Origin: Planctomycetaceae bacterium
GTDB lineage: Bacteria > Planctomycetota > Planctomycetia > Pirellulales > Pirellulaceae
NCBI GenBank assembly: GCA_016795075.1
Contig: JAEUIP010000010.1
Location: 1-36,647, forward strand
Length of the DNA: 36,647 nt
Reading direction: 5' to 3'
Position numbers and translations under genes: made by a program. The notes below the pieces were generated by a model that was not told the DNA's origin, ran no database searches, and worked only from the letters and a program-made list of their open reading frames with translations. Shown here in pieces: positions 17,092 to 25,330 of this stretch. Position 1 is the stretch's first letter; the number at the start of each line of letters is the position of its first letter.

Positions 17092-18741
17092 ATGAAAAGT
17101 TCGTCGCTGCCGCTGCCTTTGTGGGCGGTTGTTATTTGTTCGTTTTTGATCGGTGGTTGCGGAGAACAGGGAACGGGAGTGGACGCGGCCAAGAGTCCCA
17201 TTCCGGCCGATACCGGCACCGAAGCCAACGACGCGATCGCGTCGCGGGTGAATTCCCTGTTTAAGAATTCGGCGACCAACCCCAGCGAAAAACCCGCGTT
17301 CACATTGGGAGACGGTTCTGTCACCCCGACACCGTCGGATGCCAATTCAAAGTCGAACCCTGTTGCCCCGGAAGCCCAGTCTCCAACTGCTTCGAGTACT
17401 TCCACGCCCCCAACAAACGATGCCCAAGCGGCCACCACAACGGAAGCTCCAAATTCGGGGGACATCAATCGGTTGATGAATCGACTACAAAACTTGTATT
17501 CGATGCAACTGGACGTTCAATCCATGGAGCAGTTCCAACAAATCCAAGCCGAACGATTGGAAAAAGCCACTCAGGTTTTGGAGCTCAACCCTTCGTATGA
17601 ATCGCAGCTGATGGCGATCAAGACCCAGATCGATGCCTTGAGTTGGCAGGACGGGACCAAACAACCGGGTGCGGCCGAGCGATTGACGCAGCGCTGCCAA
17701 GAGCTACTTCAAAGTGACAACCTGGATTTCCGTCGCATGGGAATGTTGGGCCAAACGGGCGCGTTTATGCGTCGCTATGCTGAAAATCCAGCGACGGGGG
17801 TCGCTCCCTTGGTCACAAGCATCCAAACCGTGATGGCCAAAGACTTCGACGACTTTGAACTTGCGACCGAGTTGGCCCAGACCGCTTCGGCCATTTTCTC
17901 GCAGCGCCAACGGGCAGATGCAATTCAAGTCATGACCGCCTTGCGAGACTGTTTGCGCAACAGCCGCCAGTTACCGATTATGGGGATCGCCGACTCGTTG
18001 ACCGCCCAGATCGCGATGGCGGAAGTCGAATTCGACAAGTTGATCAAGAACCAAGTCGCTGATGAAGAACTGAACTTGCCGGCTCTTCGTTCCGGGATGG
18101 AAAAGATCGTCAGTTCGGGCGTGACCGTTTCGTTGTACAACGAGATGATCCCGTGGATGCAGCTGTTTGAACAACAAGCCTGTTATCGTTCAACCGGAGT
18201 TGTCGCCGAGGTGCTGGAGAACGCTTTTCGCCAACTGCCTTCGGACCCCGGCGTCGTCGAAGTATTGAACGCCCTGCAACCCGTTCGCGAGCGAATGCAA
18301 TTGATTGGCAATCCATTGAAATGGATTGATTTGGTTGACTACAAAGGCGATGCATTTGATGGCTCCAGCTTGCAAGGCAAAGTCGTGCTGGTGACCTTTT
18401 TTTCTGGCAAAGCCGACAAACCACTACGAGATCAATTGCAGTTCGAGACCAAGATGTTTGAGGAGTTGCAAAATAGCGGCTTTGCAATGGTTGGCTTCAA
18501 TGTCGATCCCGATCCGAATTCCTCGCGCGACTTCTTCGGTTCTCGCTTGCCCGGATGGCACTGTTTGCAGTCCGGTGATCCCGCGAAATTGGGCTTCGAG
18601 TCCGCGTTCGCGTTGCAAACCGTGGCGAATCAAGTGCCGTATCGCTTGCTGTTGGGTCGGGACGGAAACGTGGTCCATCTCGGCATTCCTATCGATCGGT
18701 TGGGAAAATACGTGACCGACGAAATGCAGAAGAAACCGTAA
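17092..18741 (+). CDS. Lipoprotein with TlpA-like thioredoxin fold lacking CXXC
   Basis: From the ATG at 17092 the protein has 549 residues. The upstream open frame from 17041 overlaps the TATAAT box and is unlikely to be translated. A lipobox (FLIGGC, Cys23) follows a hydrophobic n-terminal stretch. Residues 30-125 are a Pro/Ser/Thr/Ala-rich linker. Residues 125-405 are helical, Gln-rich and unrecognised. From about 407 a TlpA/AhpC-type thioredoxin fold begins (KWIDLVDYKGD, GSSLQGKVVLVTFF). The redox motif position reads FFSGKADKP instead of W-C-x-x-C, so it cannot act as a thiol oxidoreductase. It looks like a planctomycete periplasmic lipoprotein whose thioredoxin domain is a binding module. 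It is convergent with fmt, 41 bp away. Confidence 0.85.
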   Translation: MKSSSLPLPLWAVVICSFLIGGCGEQGTGVDAAKSPIPADTGTEANDAIASRVNSLFKNSATNPSEKPAFTLGDGSVTPTPSDANSKSNPVAPEAQSPTASSTSTPPTNDAQAATTTEAPNSGDINRLMNRLQNLYSMQLDVQSMEQFQQIQAERLEKATQVLELNPSYESQLMAIKTQIDALSWQDGTKQPGAAERLTQRCQELLQSDNLDFRRMGMLGQTGAFMRRYAENPATGVAPLVTSIQTVMAKDFDDFELATELAQTASAIFSQRQRADAIQVMTALRDCLRNSRQLPIMGIADSLTAQIAMAEVEFDKLIKNQVADEELNLPALRSGMEKIVSSGVTVSLYNEMIPWMQLFEQQACYRSTGVVAEVLENAFRQLPSDPGVVEVLNALQPVRERMQLIGNPLKWIDLVDYKGDAFDGSSLQGKVVLVTFFSGKADKPLRDQLQFETKMFEELQNSGFAMVGFNVDPDPNSSRDFFGSRLPGWHCLQSGDPAKLGFESAFALQTVANQVPYRLLLGRDGNVVHLGIPIDRLGKYVTDEMQKKP

Positions 18742-18782
18742 TCCAAACGCGAGCAATGCCTCGGTTGGAATTGCCACTAAAC

Positions 18783-19754
18783 CTAGAATCGTTGCCCAGG
18801 TCTCGGCGAGTAGCCACGCAGAAACTCGGCGATGTCCATGTCCCGTTTTCCGGCGGGTTGCACGCGATTCAAGGCCAAGACTCCGTCCCCCGTCTGCACC
18901 CACAGACAGGACTTATCGGCCCGCACGACGGTTCCCGGAGCAGCCGCTGCGATATTCCCATCCAGTGCAATTTCATCGGCGGAGACGACTTGCGCTGCGA
19001 GCACTATCAAACGCAGAGGCTGTTCGGCACCGCGTTGCCATAGAATAAAACTGCCTGGCCAAGGTTGAAAAGCACGGATCTGATTGCGAATTTGCTGAGC
19101 CGCTTGCTGCCAATCGATTTGACCTTGCGACTTCGCTAGTCGCGGGGCTTTGGACACTTGCGTCGGATCTTGAACCATGCCAAGTGTCGATTTGCCGTCC
19201 CAATGCGCCAGCATCGTCAATGCTTCACGCACAGCATCAACTCCCAACCGCGAGAGCCGTTGTTCCAACTCGCCAGCAGTTTCGTCAGGAGCAACGAGCA
19301 AGCGACGCTGCACCAAAATCGGGCCACCGTCCAAACGTGGGGTCATGTGAATCACCGAAACCCCGGATTCGAGATCCCCCTGATAAACACACCACTGCAC
19401 GGGGGCTGCTCCACGATACTTGGGCAACAATGACCCGTGCAAATTGATCCCACCCCACCGCGCCGTTTCGAGTGCGGCCGGAGCCAAGATCTGTCCGTAA
19501 TCACAGACGACCAACAAGTCAGCTCCAACCGCTTGCAACTCAGCCACCACCTCAGGCGAGTTGACGCTGGGCGGATCAAAGACGGGAATTGCTCGGGACT
19601 GAGCCACCTCCCGCATCGGGTTCGGTGGGGGCTGCTTGCCTTTGCTTTGAACCGGAGGTCGAGTGACCAAGAGTGGTATCTCGTGCCCGTCCGACAACAA
19701 GGCTTCAAATGTGGGAACGGCAAACGGCCCTGTTCCCATCATGATGATCTTCAT
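18783..19754 (-). CDS. fmt: Methionyl-tRNA formyltransferase
   Basis: Fmt formylates Met-tRNAfMet using 10-formyl-tetrahydrofolate. The 323-residue protein begins MKIIMMGTGPFAVPTF and carries the family signature SLLPKYRGAAPVQW (108-121). Catalytic residues Asn104 and His106 (GINLHGS) and Asp142 (RLDGGPI) are all present. The Fmt C-terminal domain is recognisable (AFQPWPGSF, then the KSCLWVQTGDG strand). Length is normal. Its ATG overlaps the stop of the gamma-carbonic anhydrase gene by 4 nt, so the two are translationally coupled. The usual partner def (peptide deformylase) is not adjacent. This is the clearest housekeeping gene of the window. Confidence 0.97.
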   Translation of the reverse strand: MKIIMMGTGPFAVPTFEALLSDGHEIPLLVTRPPVQSKGKQPPPNPMREVAQSRAIPVFDPPSVNSPEVVAELQAVGADLLVVCDYGQILAPAALETARWGGINLHGSLLPKYRGAAPVQWCVYQGDLESGVSVIHMTPRLDGGPILVQRRLLVAPDETAGELEQRLSRLGVDAVREALTMLAHWDGKSTLGMVQDPTQVSKAPRLAKSQGQIDWQQAAQQIRNQIRAFQPWPGSFILWQRGAEQPLRLIVLAAQVVSADEIALDGNIAAAAPGTVVRADKSCLWVQTGDGVLALNRVQPAGKRDMDIAEFLRGYSPRPGQRF

Positions 19755-20266
19755 GACCGCTCCTGTTGCCGGTAGGCCGCTGCCAATTTGACGTAATGTT
19801 GGGCGGCATATTGAATCCGTGCGATATCCGCTGGTGTCACCGCGCGGCGCACAACGGCCGGGGCCCCCATCACGACGCTGCCCGGGGGAATGATCGTGCC
19901 CTCCGTGACCAAGCTACCGGCCGCAACCAAGCTACCTGCGCCGATGCGAACATGATTGAGCAAGGTGGCCCGCATCCCGATCAGACAGTCATCTTCCACC
20001 ACACAACCATGAACAATCGCCGCGTGTCCGACTGTGACTCTCGCCCCCAATCGACATTCTACGCCGGCATCGGAATGCAACAGTGCCAGATCTTGAACAT
20101 TGGACTGCGGGCCAATTTCGATGGCCTGCGTGTCACCACGGACCACGGCTCCGAACCAAATACTGGATTCAGCGGCCAGATGCACCTGTCCAGTCACCAC
20201 CGCCTGCGGCGCGATAAACGCCGTCGGGTCGATCAAGTCCGGTCGAAAAACGACTTGAAAATTCAT
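19751..20266 (-). CDS. Gamma-carbonic anhydrase-like hexapeptide protein (YrdA/PaaY family)
   Basis: A left-handed beta-helix protein with hexapeptide repeats. Zinc-ligand histidines are present at LLHSD and in VGHAAIVHG (H-x4-H), the gamma-carbonic-anhydrase pattern. GAVVRGDTQ carries the conserved Arg-Gly-Asp. I prefer ATG at 20266 (171 residues), since homologues begin shortly before DPTAFIAP and GGACGAG-like bases lie upstream. ATG at 20302 would add 12 residues and is 5 bp after the previous stop codon. It is placed between the acyl-ligase/oxoamine-synthase fusion and fmt in one minus-strand operon. Members may be carbonic anhydrases or acyl-CoA thioesterase-like proteins, and sequence alone does not settle activity. 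Confidence 0.9.
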   Translation of the reverse strand: MNFQVVFRPDLIDPTAFIAPQAVVTGQVHLAAESSIWFGAVVRGDTQAIEIGPQSNVQDLALLHSDAGVECRLGARVTVGHAAIVHGCVVEDDCLIGMRATLLNHVRIGAGSLVAAGSLVTEGTIIPPGSVVMGAPAVVRRAVTPADIARIQYAAQHYVKLAAAYRQQERS

Positions 20267-20307
20267 TGGCCGCTCGTCCTGACCCCGGAAACTGGACACC
20301 ATTTGCG

Positions 20308-23300
20308 TTACGCGATCTGTGCTGCCGGACGAATCGTCTCCGGTGCCACAGCCTGCAACGCCTGGCTCAAGACCTCCACGGTCTGGCGGATTTGAGCCTC
20401 CGAATGGGCCGCCGTGATGAAGAACCGCACACGAGCTCGCGCTTCTTCCACGGCCGGGTACAAAATCGGTTGCGCGTTGATACCGGCATGGAACAAATAT
20501 TCCGAGATTTGCAGCGCTTTGACCGAGTCCCCAATGATCACGGGAATGATCGGCGAATTGCTACTCATCCCGGTGTCGATCCCTGCTGCCTTTGCCAAGC
20601 GCAGAAACAACTTCGAGTTTTCGATCAGCCGTGTTACTCGCTCCGGTTCTTTCTGCAATTGCCGCAACGCTCCCAAGGCCGCCCCGACATTGGCCGGAGG
20701 CATGCCAGCGGCAAAGACATAACCGGGCGTCGTGTACCGCAGGTACTGCACCAAGGACTTGGCGGCACCGACAAAACCACCACAGCTCGCAAACGACTTG
20801 CTCATCGTGCCCATCCAACATTCGACGTCGCTACGTTTGACATCAAACATCTCGGCCACACCTCGTCCTGTCTTGCCTAACGTACCGAACGAATGAGCTT
20901 CGTCGACGTACATCCAACAGCGATGGCGTTTCTTGACTTCGACGAATTTGGCTAGGTTCGGGTAATCGCCGTCCATGGAGTACAGACCCTCGATCACAAT
21001 TATCACCCGACGATAATCGGTGCGGATTTCGCCCAAGATCTCATCCAACTGTTGCCAGTTATTGTGGTCAAAGGCTCGACGTCGGGCCCCGGATAGTTCC
21101 GCGCCTTGGATCAAACTATTGTGCGCCAAGGCATCGTGTAAGACCAAGTCACCCGCCGACACGAGGTGTCCCAGAACGGTCTCGTTGGTCGCGTGTCCAC
21201 CGGGAAAGGTGATGACGTCTTCGACACCAAAGAAATTGGCAATCTCGGCTTCCAGTTCTTTGTGAATCGTCTTTTCGCCGCTGACCACGCGACTGGCAGA
21301 AACACTCGTACCAAAACGATCGATCGCCTGTTTCGCCGATTCACTAACCGCTGGATGGCCCGACAACCCCAAGTAGTTGTAACTGGCGAAGCTGATTAGT
21401 TCGCGTCCATCGATCCGAGTCGTATCGGAGATCACCCCGTCGTGGACACTGAAGAACGGATTGCGAGCCCCGGTCGATAAAATCAGGTTGCGAGTTCGCT
21501 CGAACCGCAAATACTCGGGCATCTCTTCGACTTTGTAAAACGAAGTCGGCAATTCTTCGCTCGAGTGAAATCGGCGGATTTTGGCTGCCGACTCTGCGGC
21601 GGTCGCGACATGCTGGATGGGGTGTGTGCCGATGTGAGTCGTGATCGCCAAGGCAATCTCCCGAATCGTTTCAATCTCTTGCAAGATCTCGTTGGGGAAG
21701 TTGCCGCCATAGATTTCCTCCAAGCGACTAGCAATGCTCATTCGCTCCAAGGAATCCAACCCCAAGTCCACCACAATGTTCGTGTCCAAAGCCAAAGCTT
21801 TGGCGCGTTCTTTCGCGACGGCCTTGACGGTCTGCATGACCATTTCAACAACGTCGGCATTCACATTAGACGACTCCGCCGACGTTGTGCCTGCCCCGAC
21901 GCCCACGACATCGGCTCCGGCTTCGATCGTTTCAGCCGGTTGCCATGCACTCCACTGGGCCACGACCAACAGACCGCCTTCTTCAAAATACTTGCGGCAG
22001 GCCGTGCGTTGAATCTTGCCCGAAGATGTCTTCGGTATCGAGCTCGAACGGACCAAGATCACCACATCAGGGGGCAATTCATGTTCGGCAGTCACGGCCG
22101 AGCGCACCGATTGAATCACATCGTTCCAATCGACATCATGCTGCCGTTCCACTTCACAGACCACCGCCAACAATTCTTTGTCGTCGCGTTCGAAGGCAAA
22201 GGCGGCGGCACCTGCCGGTCGTAAATGCTTGCTACAACGCTCGACCGTCGTTTCGATGTCTTGCGGATAACGGTTAACGCCGTGGACGATAATCATGTCT
22301 TTCAAACGCCCGCTGACGAACAACTCGCCACGGTAGAAGAAACCGAGATCTCCCGTTCGTAAGAAACGCGTTTGGCTTGGGTCATCGACCAACGTGGCAT
22401 GGAAAACTTCGGCGGTCTCTTGGGGCTTTTTCCAATAGCCCTGCCCTACGCTGGGGCTGCTAATCCAAATTTCCCCAATTTGATCCGGTCGCGCCAACGT
22501 GCAAGTTTCGTGTTCGACAATAATGACCTCTTCGTCGCCTACCGTACGTCCGCAACCGACCAATCGACGGGTTGGTGCTTCTTCGCCTGGCTTCGGTTCT
22601 CGGACTTGATACTTCTCCAAGTCCGACGCCACGAATTCCACGATGGTCGGCTCCTTGTTTGGGTCAGCTCCAGTGACCAACAAAGTGGTCTCCGCCATCC
22701 CGTAGCAAGGATAATGTGCCTTGTGAGAAAACCCATACGGAGCAAACTTCTTGGAAAACCGTTCCATGACGTCGGCTCGAACCGGCTCCGCTCCATTAAA
22801 CGCCAACTTCAAGCAGGAAAGATCCAATCCCTCGCACATCTCGTCCGTGATTCGCTCGACACAAAGCGAATAAGCAAAATTCGGTCCACCCGTAATCCGC
22901 GCCCGAAAATTCGAGACCGCCCGCAACCACCGAATCGGCCTCGTCAACATCGCGACAGGACTCATTAACGTCACCGAACAACCCATGAACAAAGGGTTGA
23001 TGATGCCACCAATCAAACCCATATCGTGATACAACGGCAACCAACTGATCGCGTGATCGTCCGTTGAAACTTGAAAGGCTTCCGAAATCATCCGGCAATT
23101 GGCCATCACGTTGAATTGCGTCAACACCACGCCTTTTGGTGTTCCCGTCGATCCGGAGGTGTATTGGATGAGGGCAATGTCGTCGGAGGTCAAGCGTGGA
23201 TGGACCCAATCGCTCGCCAACTCACTGGGAACTCCATCCGTCGCCAACCAACTGGCTCGCTGCAGACTCGGCGAATCGGACAACGTCGCACGATCGATTC

Positions 23301-23697
23301 GCTCCAAGACGTCGTTCGTCGTCAACGCGACCGCAGCCTGTGCATCGCGCGAAATGGCATCAATCCGACCCATGTTGCGATTGCGTCGGGGCGGAAACGC
23401 AGGCACGGGAACCACGCCCGCGTAATGGCAGCCCACGAAACCTTCCACGAAGTCCAACCCCGACTGATAGAGAAGCAACGCTCGCTGCCCCCGCATGTTC
23501 ATCGATGTCAACTTCGCGGCGACGGCCCGAGCGCGTTCGTCCAGCCCGGCGTAAGTCAGGCTGATCTCCTTATTCTCTCCGTCCTGCAAGAATCGCAGGG
23601 CCAAATCATTCGCTTTCGCATCTTTCCAATAACGAAGACGATCGACAAAGTTCGTTTCCGGCGGAGAAAACGGACGCAGAAGTTCTGCAAGATTCAC
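20308..23697 (-). CDS. Trifunctional fusion: fatty-acyl-AMP ligase, acyl carrier protein, alpha-oxoamine synthase
   Basis: The 1129-residue protein has three domains. (1) FAAL, about 1-580: adenylation motif YTSGSTGTPKGVV (179-191), PLYHDMGLIGG (221-231), CYGMAETTLL (331-340), RTGDLGFF (447-454), GRLKDMIIVHGVNRYP (463-478) and Lys561 in SSGKIQRT. (2) ACP, about 612-690, with the phosphopantetheine Ser649 in LGLDSLERM. (3) A PLP enzyme of the AONS/KBL/serine-palmitoyltransferase type, about 735-1115: His859 (LAHNSL), Asp932/His935 (VDEAHSFG) and Schiff-base Lys967 (GTMSKSF). The FAAL should activate a fatty acid and load the ACP. The last domain should condense it with an amino acid under decarboxylation to give a 3-keto amine. 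The amino acid (Ser, Ala, Gly or other) cannot be read off. The gamma-carbonic anhydrase gene and fmt follow closely. 180 bp separate it from the kinase gene upstream, so it may have its own promoter. Confidence 0.93.
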   Translation of the reverse strand: MNLAELLRPFSPPETNFVDRLRYWKDAKANDLALRFLQDGENKEISLTYAGLDERARAVAAKLTSMNMRGQRALLLYQSGLDFVEGFVGCHYAGVVPVPAFPPRRNRNMGRIDAISRDAQAAVALTTNDVLERIDRATLSDSPSLQRASWLATDGVPSELASDWVHPRLTSDDIALIQYTSGSTGTPKGVVLTQFNVMANCRMISEAFQVSTDDHAISWLPLYHDMGLIGGIINPLFMGCSVTLMSPVAMLTRPIRWLRAVSNFRARITGGPNFAYSLCVERITDEMCEGLDLSCLKLAFNGAEPVRADVMERFSKKFAPYGFSHKAHYPCYGMAETTLLVTGADPNKEPTIVEFVASDLEKYQVREPKPGEEAPTRRLVGCGRTVGDEEVIIVEHETCTLARPDQIGEIWISSPSVGQGYWKKPQETAEVFHATLVDDPSQTRFLRTGDLGFFYRGELFVSGRLKDMIIVHGVNRYPQDIETTVERCSKHLRPAGAAAFAFERDDKELLAVVCEVERQHDVDWNDVIQSVRSAVTAEHELPPDVVILVRSSSIPKTSSGKIQRTACRKYFEEGGLLVVAQWSAWQPAETIEAGADVVGVGAGTTSAESSNVNADVVEMVMQTVKAVAKERAKALALDTNIVVDLGLDSLERMSIASRLEEIYGGNFPNEILQEIETIREIALAITTHIGTHPIQHVATAAESAAKIRRFHSSEELPTSFYKVEEMPEYLRFERTRNLILSTGARNPFFSVHDGVISDTTRIDGRELISFASYNYLGLSGHPAVSESAKQAIDRFGTSVSASRVVSGEKTIHKELEAEIANFFGVEDVITFPGGHATNETVLGHLVSAGDLVLHDALAHNSLIQGAELSGARRRAFDHNNWQQLDEILGEIRTDYRRVIIVIEGLYSMDGDYPNLAKFVEVKKRHRCWMYVDEAHSFGTLGKTGRGVAEMFDVKRSDVECWMGTMSKSFASCGGFVGAAKSLVQYLRYTTPGYVFAAGMPPANVGAALGALRQLQKEPERVTRLIENSKLFLRLAKAAGIDTGMSSNSPIIPVIIGDSVKALQISEYLFHAGINAQPILYPAVEEARARVRFFITAAHSEAQIRQTVEVLSQALQAVAPETIRPAAQIA

Positions 23698-23877
23698 TGT
23701 TCTAGTACCCTTTTATGAGCAGCCCAATTCGGTCCAATCCAAATATCGACTCCTGCCCATCCCCTGAACCAGCCTCAAACCGCGGTTTTTGACCATCGGT
23801 ACCTAATGCCCGAAAATCAAGCCACAATCGCACCGCAAATACCCACAGAAGCGTTCCCGATGCGGCAAAACGCCGTA

Positions 23878-24603
23878 TCAAGCTCCCTGAACCTGCGAAA
23901 AATGCGGAAAATGGGAGAAATAAGCAATCTCCACGTGGGTCCCCGGCTCCGCGCTCCACATCCTTGAAAAGAAAGCATCAACCCAGCCAAGGTCCTCGAT
24001 TTTACCGATTTTGACAAGGCTTTCCAATGGGCTTACGGCTTTGAGCAATACAAGGCGGCGGGCACCGACCTTTGTAGCTAGCCACATGGCAAGACTATCG
24101 GAAGTGACCTCCCAGCTTTCCGGTACCTCGCTGTCTTCGGCCACGGCGGCTGACAGGTCAACGACGATGGGCCGTTTTCTATCCGTTGCCGCTTCGCCCA
24201 GTTTGCCCAAATCGAACGCACCAAACGAAGGCCACTCCCGCTTGCCAACGGCCCCCTCGGCTCCAGTCGACTCCTTGATCGGAAACTCCAGCAAGGGCCA
24301 ATCCATCAACCTAGCAATCAAACGGGCCGTGACTTGCATGCCCGCCAAGGCCAATTGATGACTGTCTCGCGGCGAAAGCGGATGGACCTGATCCCAAAGA
24401 CGGACCACATCCACCAGGGCTCCCCCGCCAACCACGACCAGCCATTGGCCCGACGTTGCGTCGACGTGTCGCTCCTGCAAGTGCTGCCACCAACGGCCCA
24501 ACCGGTCGACCAAATCGGGCAGCACCAACAAGCTGCCACCCAATTTCATGACTTGGAATGCCAAGGCCTCACCGGCCACTCGATCGCGGCATGGGACCAT
24601 CAT
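23878..24603 (-). CDS. Amino acid kinase-family protein, MfnE-like
   Basis: A 241-residue amino-acid-kinase fold. It shows VMKLGGSLL (18-26, phosphate-binding Lys20 and Gly pair), WLVVVGGGALVDVVR (54-68) and SWEVTSDSLAMWLATKVGA (163-181, nucleotide-binding). The pattern fits the planctomycete/methylotroph and archaeal family that includes [5-(aminomethyl)furan-3-yl]methyl phosphate kinase (MfnE) of methanofuran-type cofactor synthesis. The open frame runs back to 25029, but that part overlaps the next gene on the same strand in another frame. The ATG pair at 24603/24600, 5 bp after the upstream stop, is the sensible start. No other C1-cofactor gene is in the window, so the MfnE role is tentative; acetylglutamate- or uridylate-kinase relatives are the alternative. 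Confidence 0.72.
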   Translation of the reverse strand: MMVPCRDRVAGEALAFQVMKLGGSLLVLPDLVDRLGRWWQHLQERHVDATSGQWLVVVGGGALVDVVRLWDQVHPLSPRDSHQLALAGMQVTARLIARLMDWPLLEFPIKESTGAEGAVGKREWPSFGAFDLGKLGEAATDRKRPIVVDLSAAVAEDSEVPESWEVTSDSLAMWLATKVGARRLVLLKAVSPLESLVKIGKIEDLGWVDAFFSRMWSAEPGTHVEIAYFSHFPHFSQVQGA

Positions 24604-24608
24604 GATTG

Positions 24609-25214
24609 CTACCGAAAGACTGCCGCAAACGACCCGAGCATTACCCACATAAACAGCGAAATGAAAAAGTAGATCGCGTAGAAAAGCAGGGTAACGAGCG
24701 TGGCTTTTCCGAATGAGGTCGGCAAGTACTTCGAGCCGATCGCACACATGAGACAGAAGCTGCCGACAACAATCAACAGTATCCCGGCCAAAAAAATCAG
24801 GGAAACCAGCGCCGGAAGTTTCACGACCGCGGCCGCCACCATCAACAACAACAAACAAAGCCATAGCCCAAACGCCGAAAGCGCCGACAAAAACACGATC
24901 AGCAATGCCATCGGGTAACTGGGGATGGGCACGTTGTTTTTGGAAGTCCGACGGACATAGTTCTTCGCGACCGTCTGAGGCGCCGCATAGGGATTTCCTC
25001 CCGGAGGGGCATAACCGCCCGGGGACCACGCTGCCGCTTGTGGCGATCGGGGCGCGGGGCCAGGTTTAGAACCAAGATTCTCGGCCAAAAGGTTGTACAC
25101 CAAGCAGGCAAGCATATAGATCCCGGCGCCGATGGCGACCGATATGCCCGCGCTAATCAAGAACATAAATACCGAAATCAACACCGCAACAATCGCCATA
25201 CTACCATCTTGCAT
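24609..25214 (-). CDS. Hypothetical small membrane protein with proline/glycine linker
   Basis: Unrecognised 201-residue membrane protein. One or two helices span about 7-42. A Pro/Gly/Ala-rich cytoplasmic or periplasmic linker follows at about 48-85 (AWSPGGYAPPGGNPYAAP), then a basic patch (RRTSKNN). Three strongly hydrophobic helices at about 101-130, 134-160 and 170-197 complete the chain. The ATG at 25214 gives MQDGSMAIVAV. An ATG five codons later is equally possible. The stop (24609-24611) lies 5 bp before the kinase start, so the two are co-transcribed. Nothing in the sequence indicates a function. Confidence 0.72.
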   Translation of the reverse strand: MQDGSMAIVAVLISVFMFLISAGISVAIGAGIYMLACLVYNLLAENLGSKPGPAPRSPQAAAWSPGGYAPPGGNPYAAPQTVAKNYVRRTSKNNVPIPSYPMALLIVFLSALSAFGLWLCLLLLMVAAAVVKLPALVSLIFLAGILLIVVGSFCLMCAIGSKYLPTSFGKATLVTLLFYAIYFFISLFMWVMLGSFAAVFR

Positions 25215-25330
25215 AAATCAAGCGCCCCTCTCGCAACACGTGAATATAATCGTCCGATTCCAACTTGCTTCGTTCAACGCATTGTCAAGCGATCGTTTTG
25301 CAGGCGAGTTATTGAATTGATGACCCGGAT

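Noticed and set aside
24604..25029. Long N-terminal extension of the amino acid kinase frame
   Set aside because: It overlaps the membrane protein gene in another frame and lacks any kinase feature.
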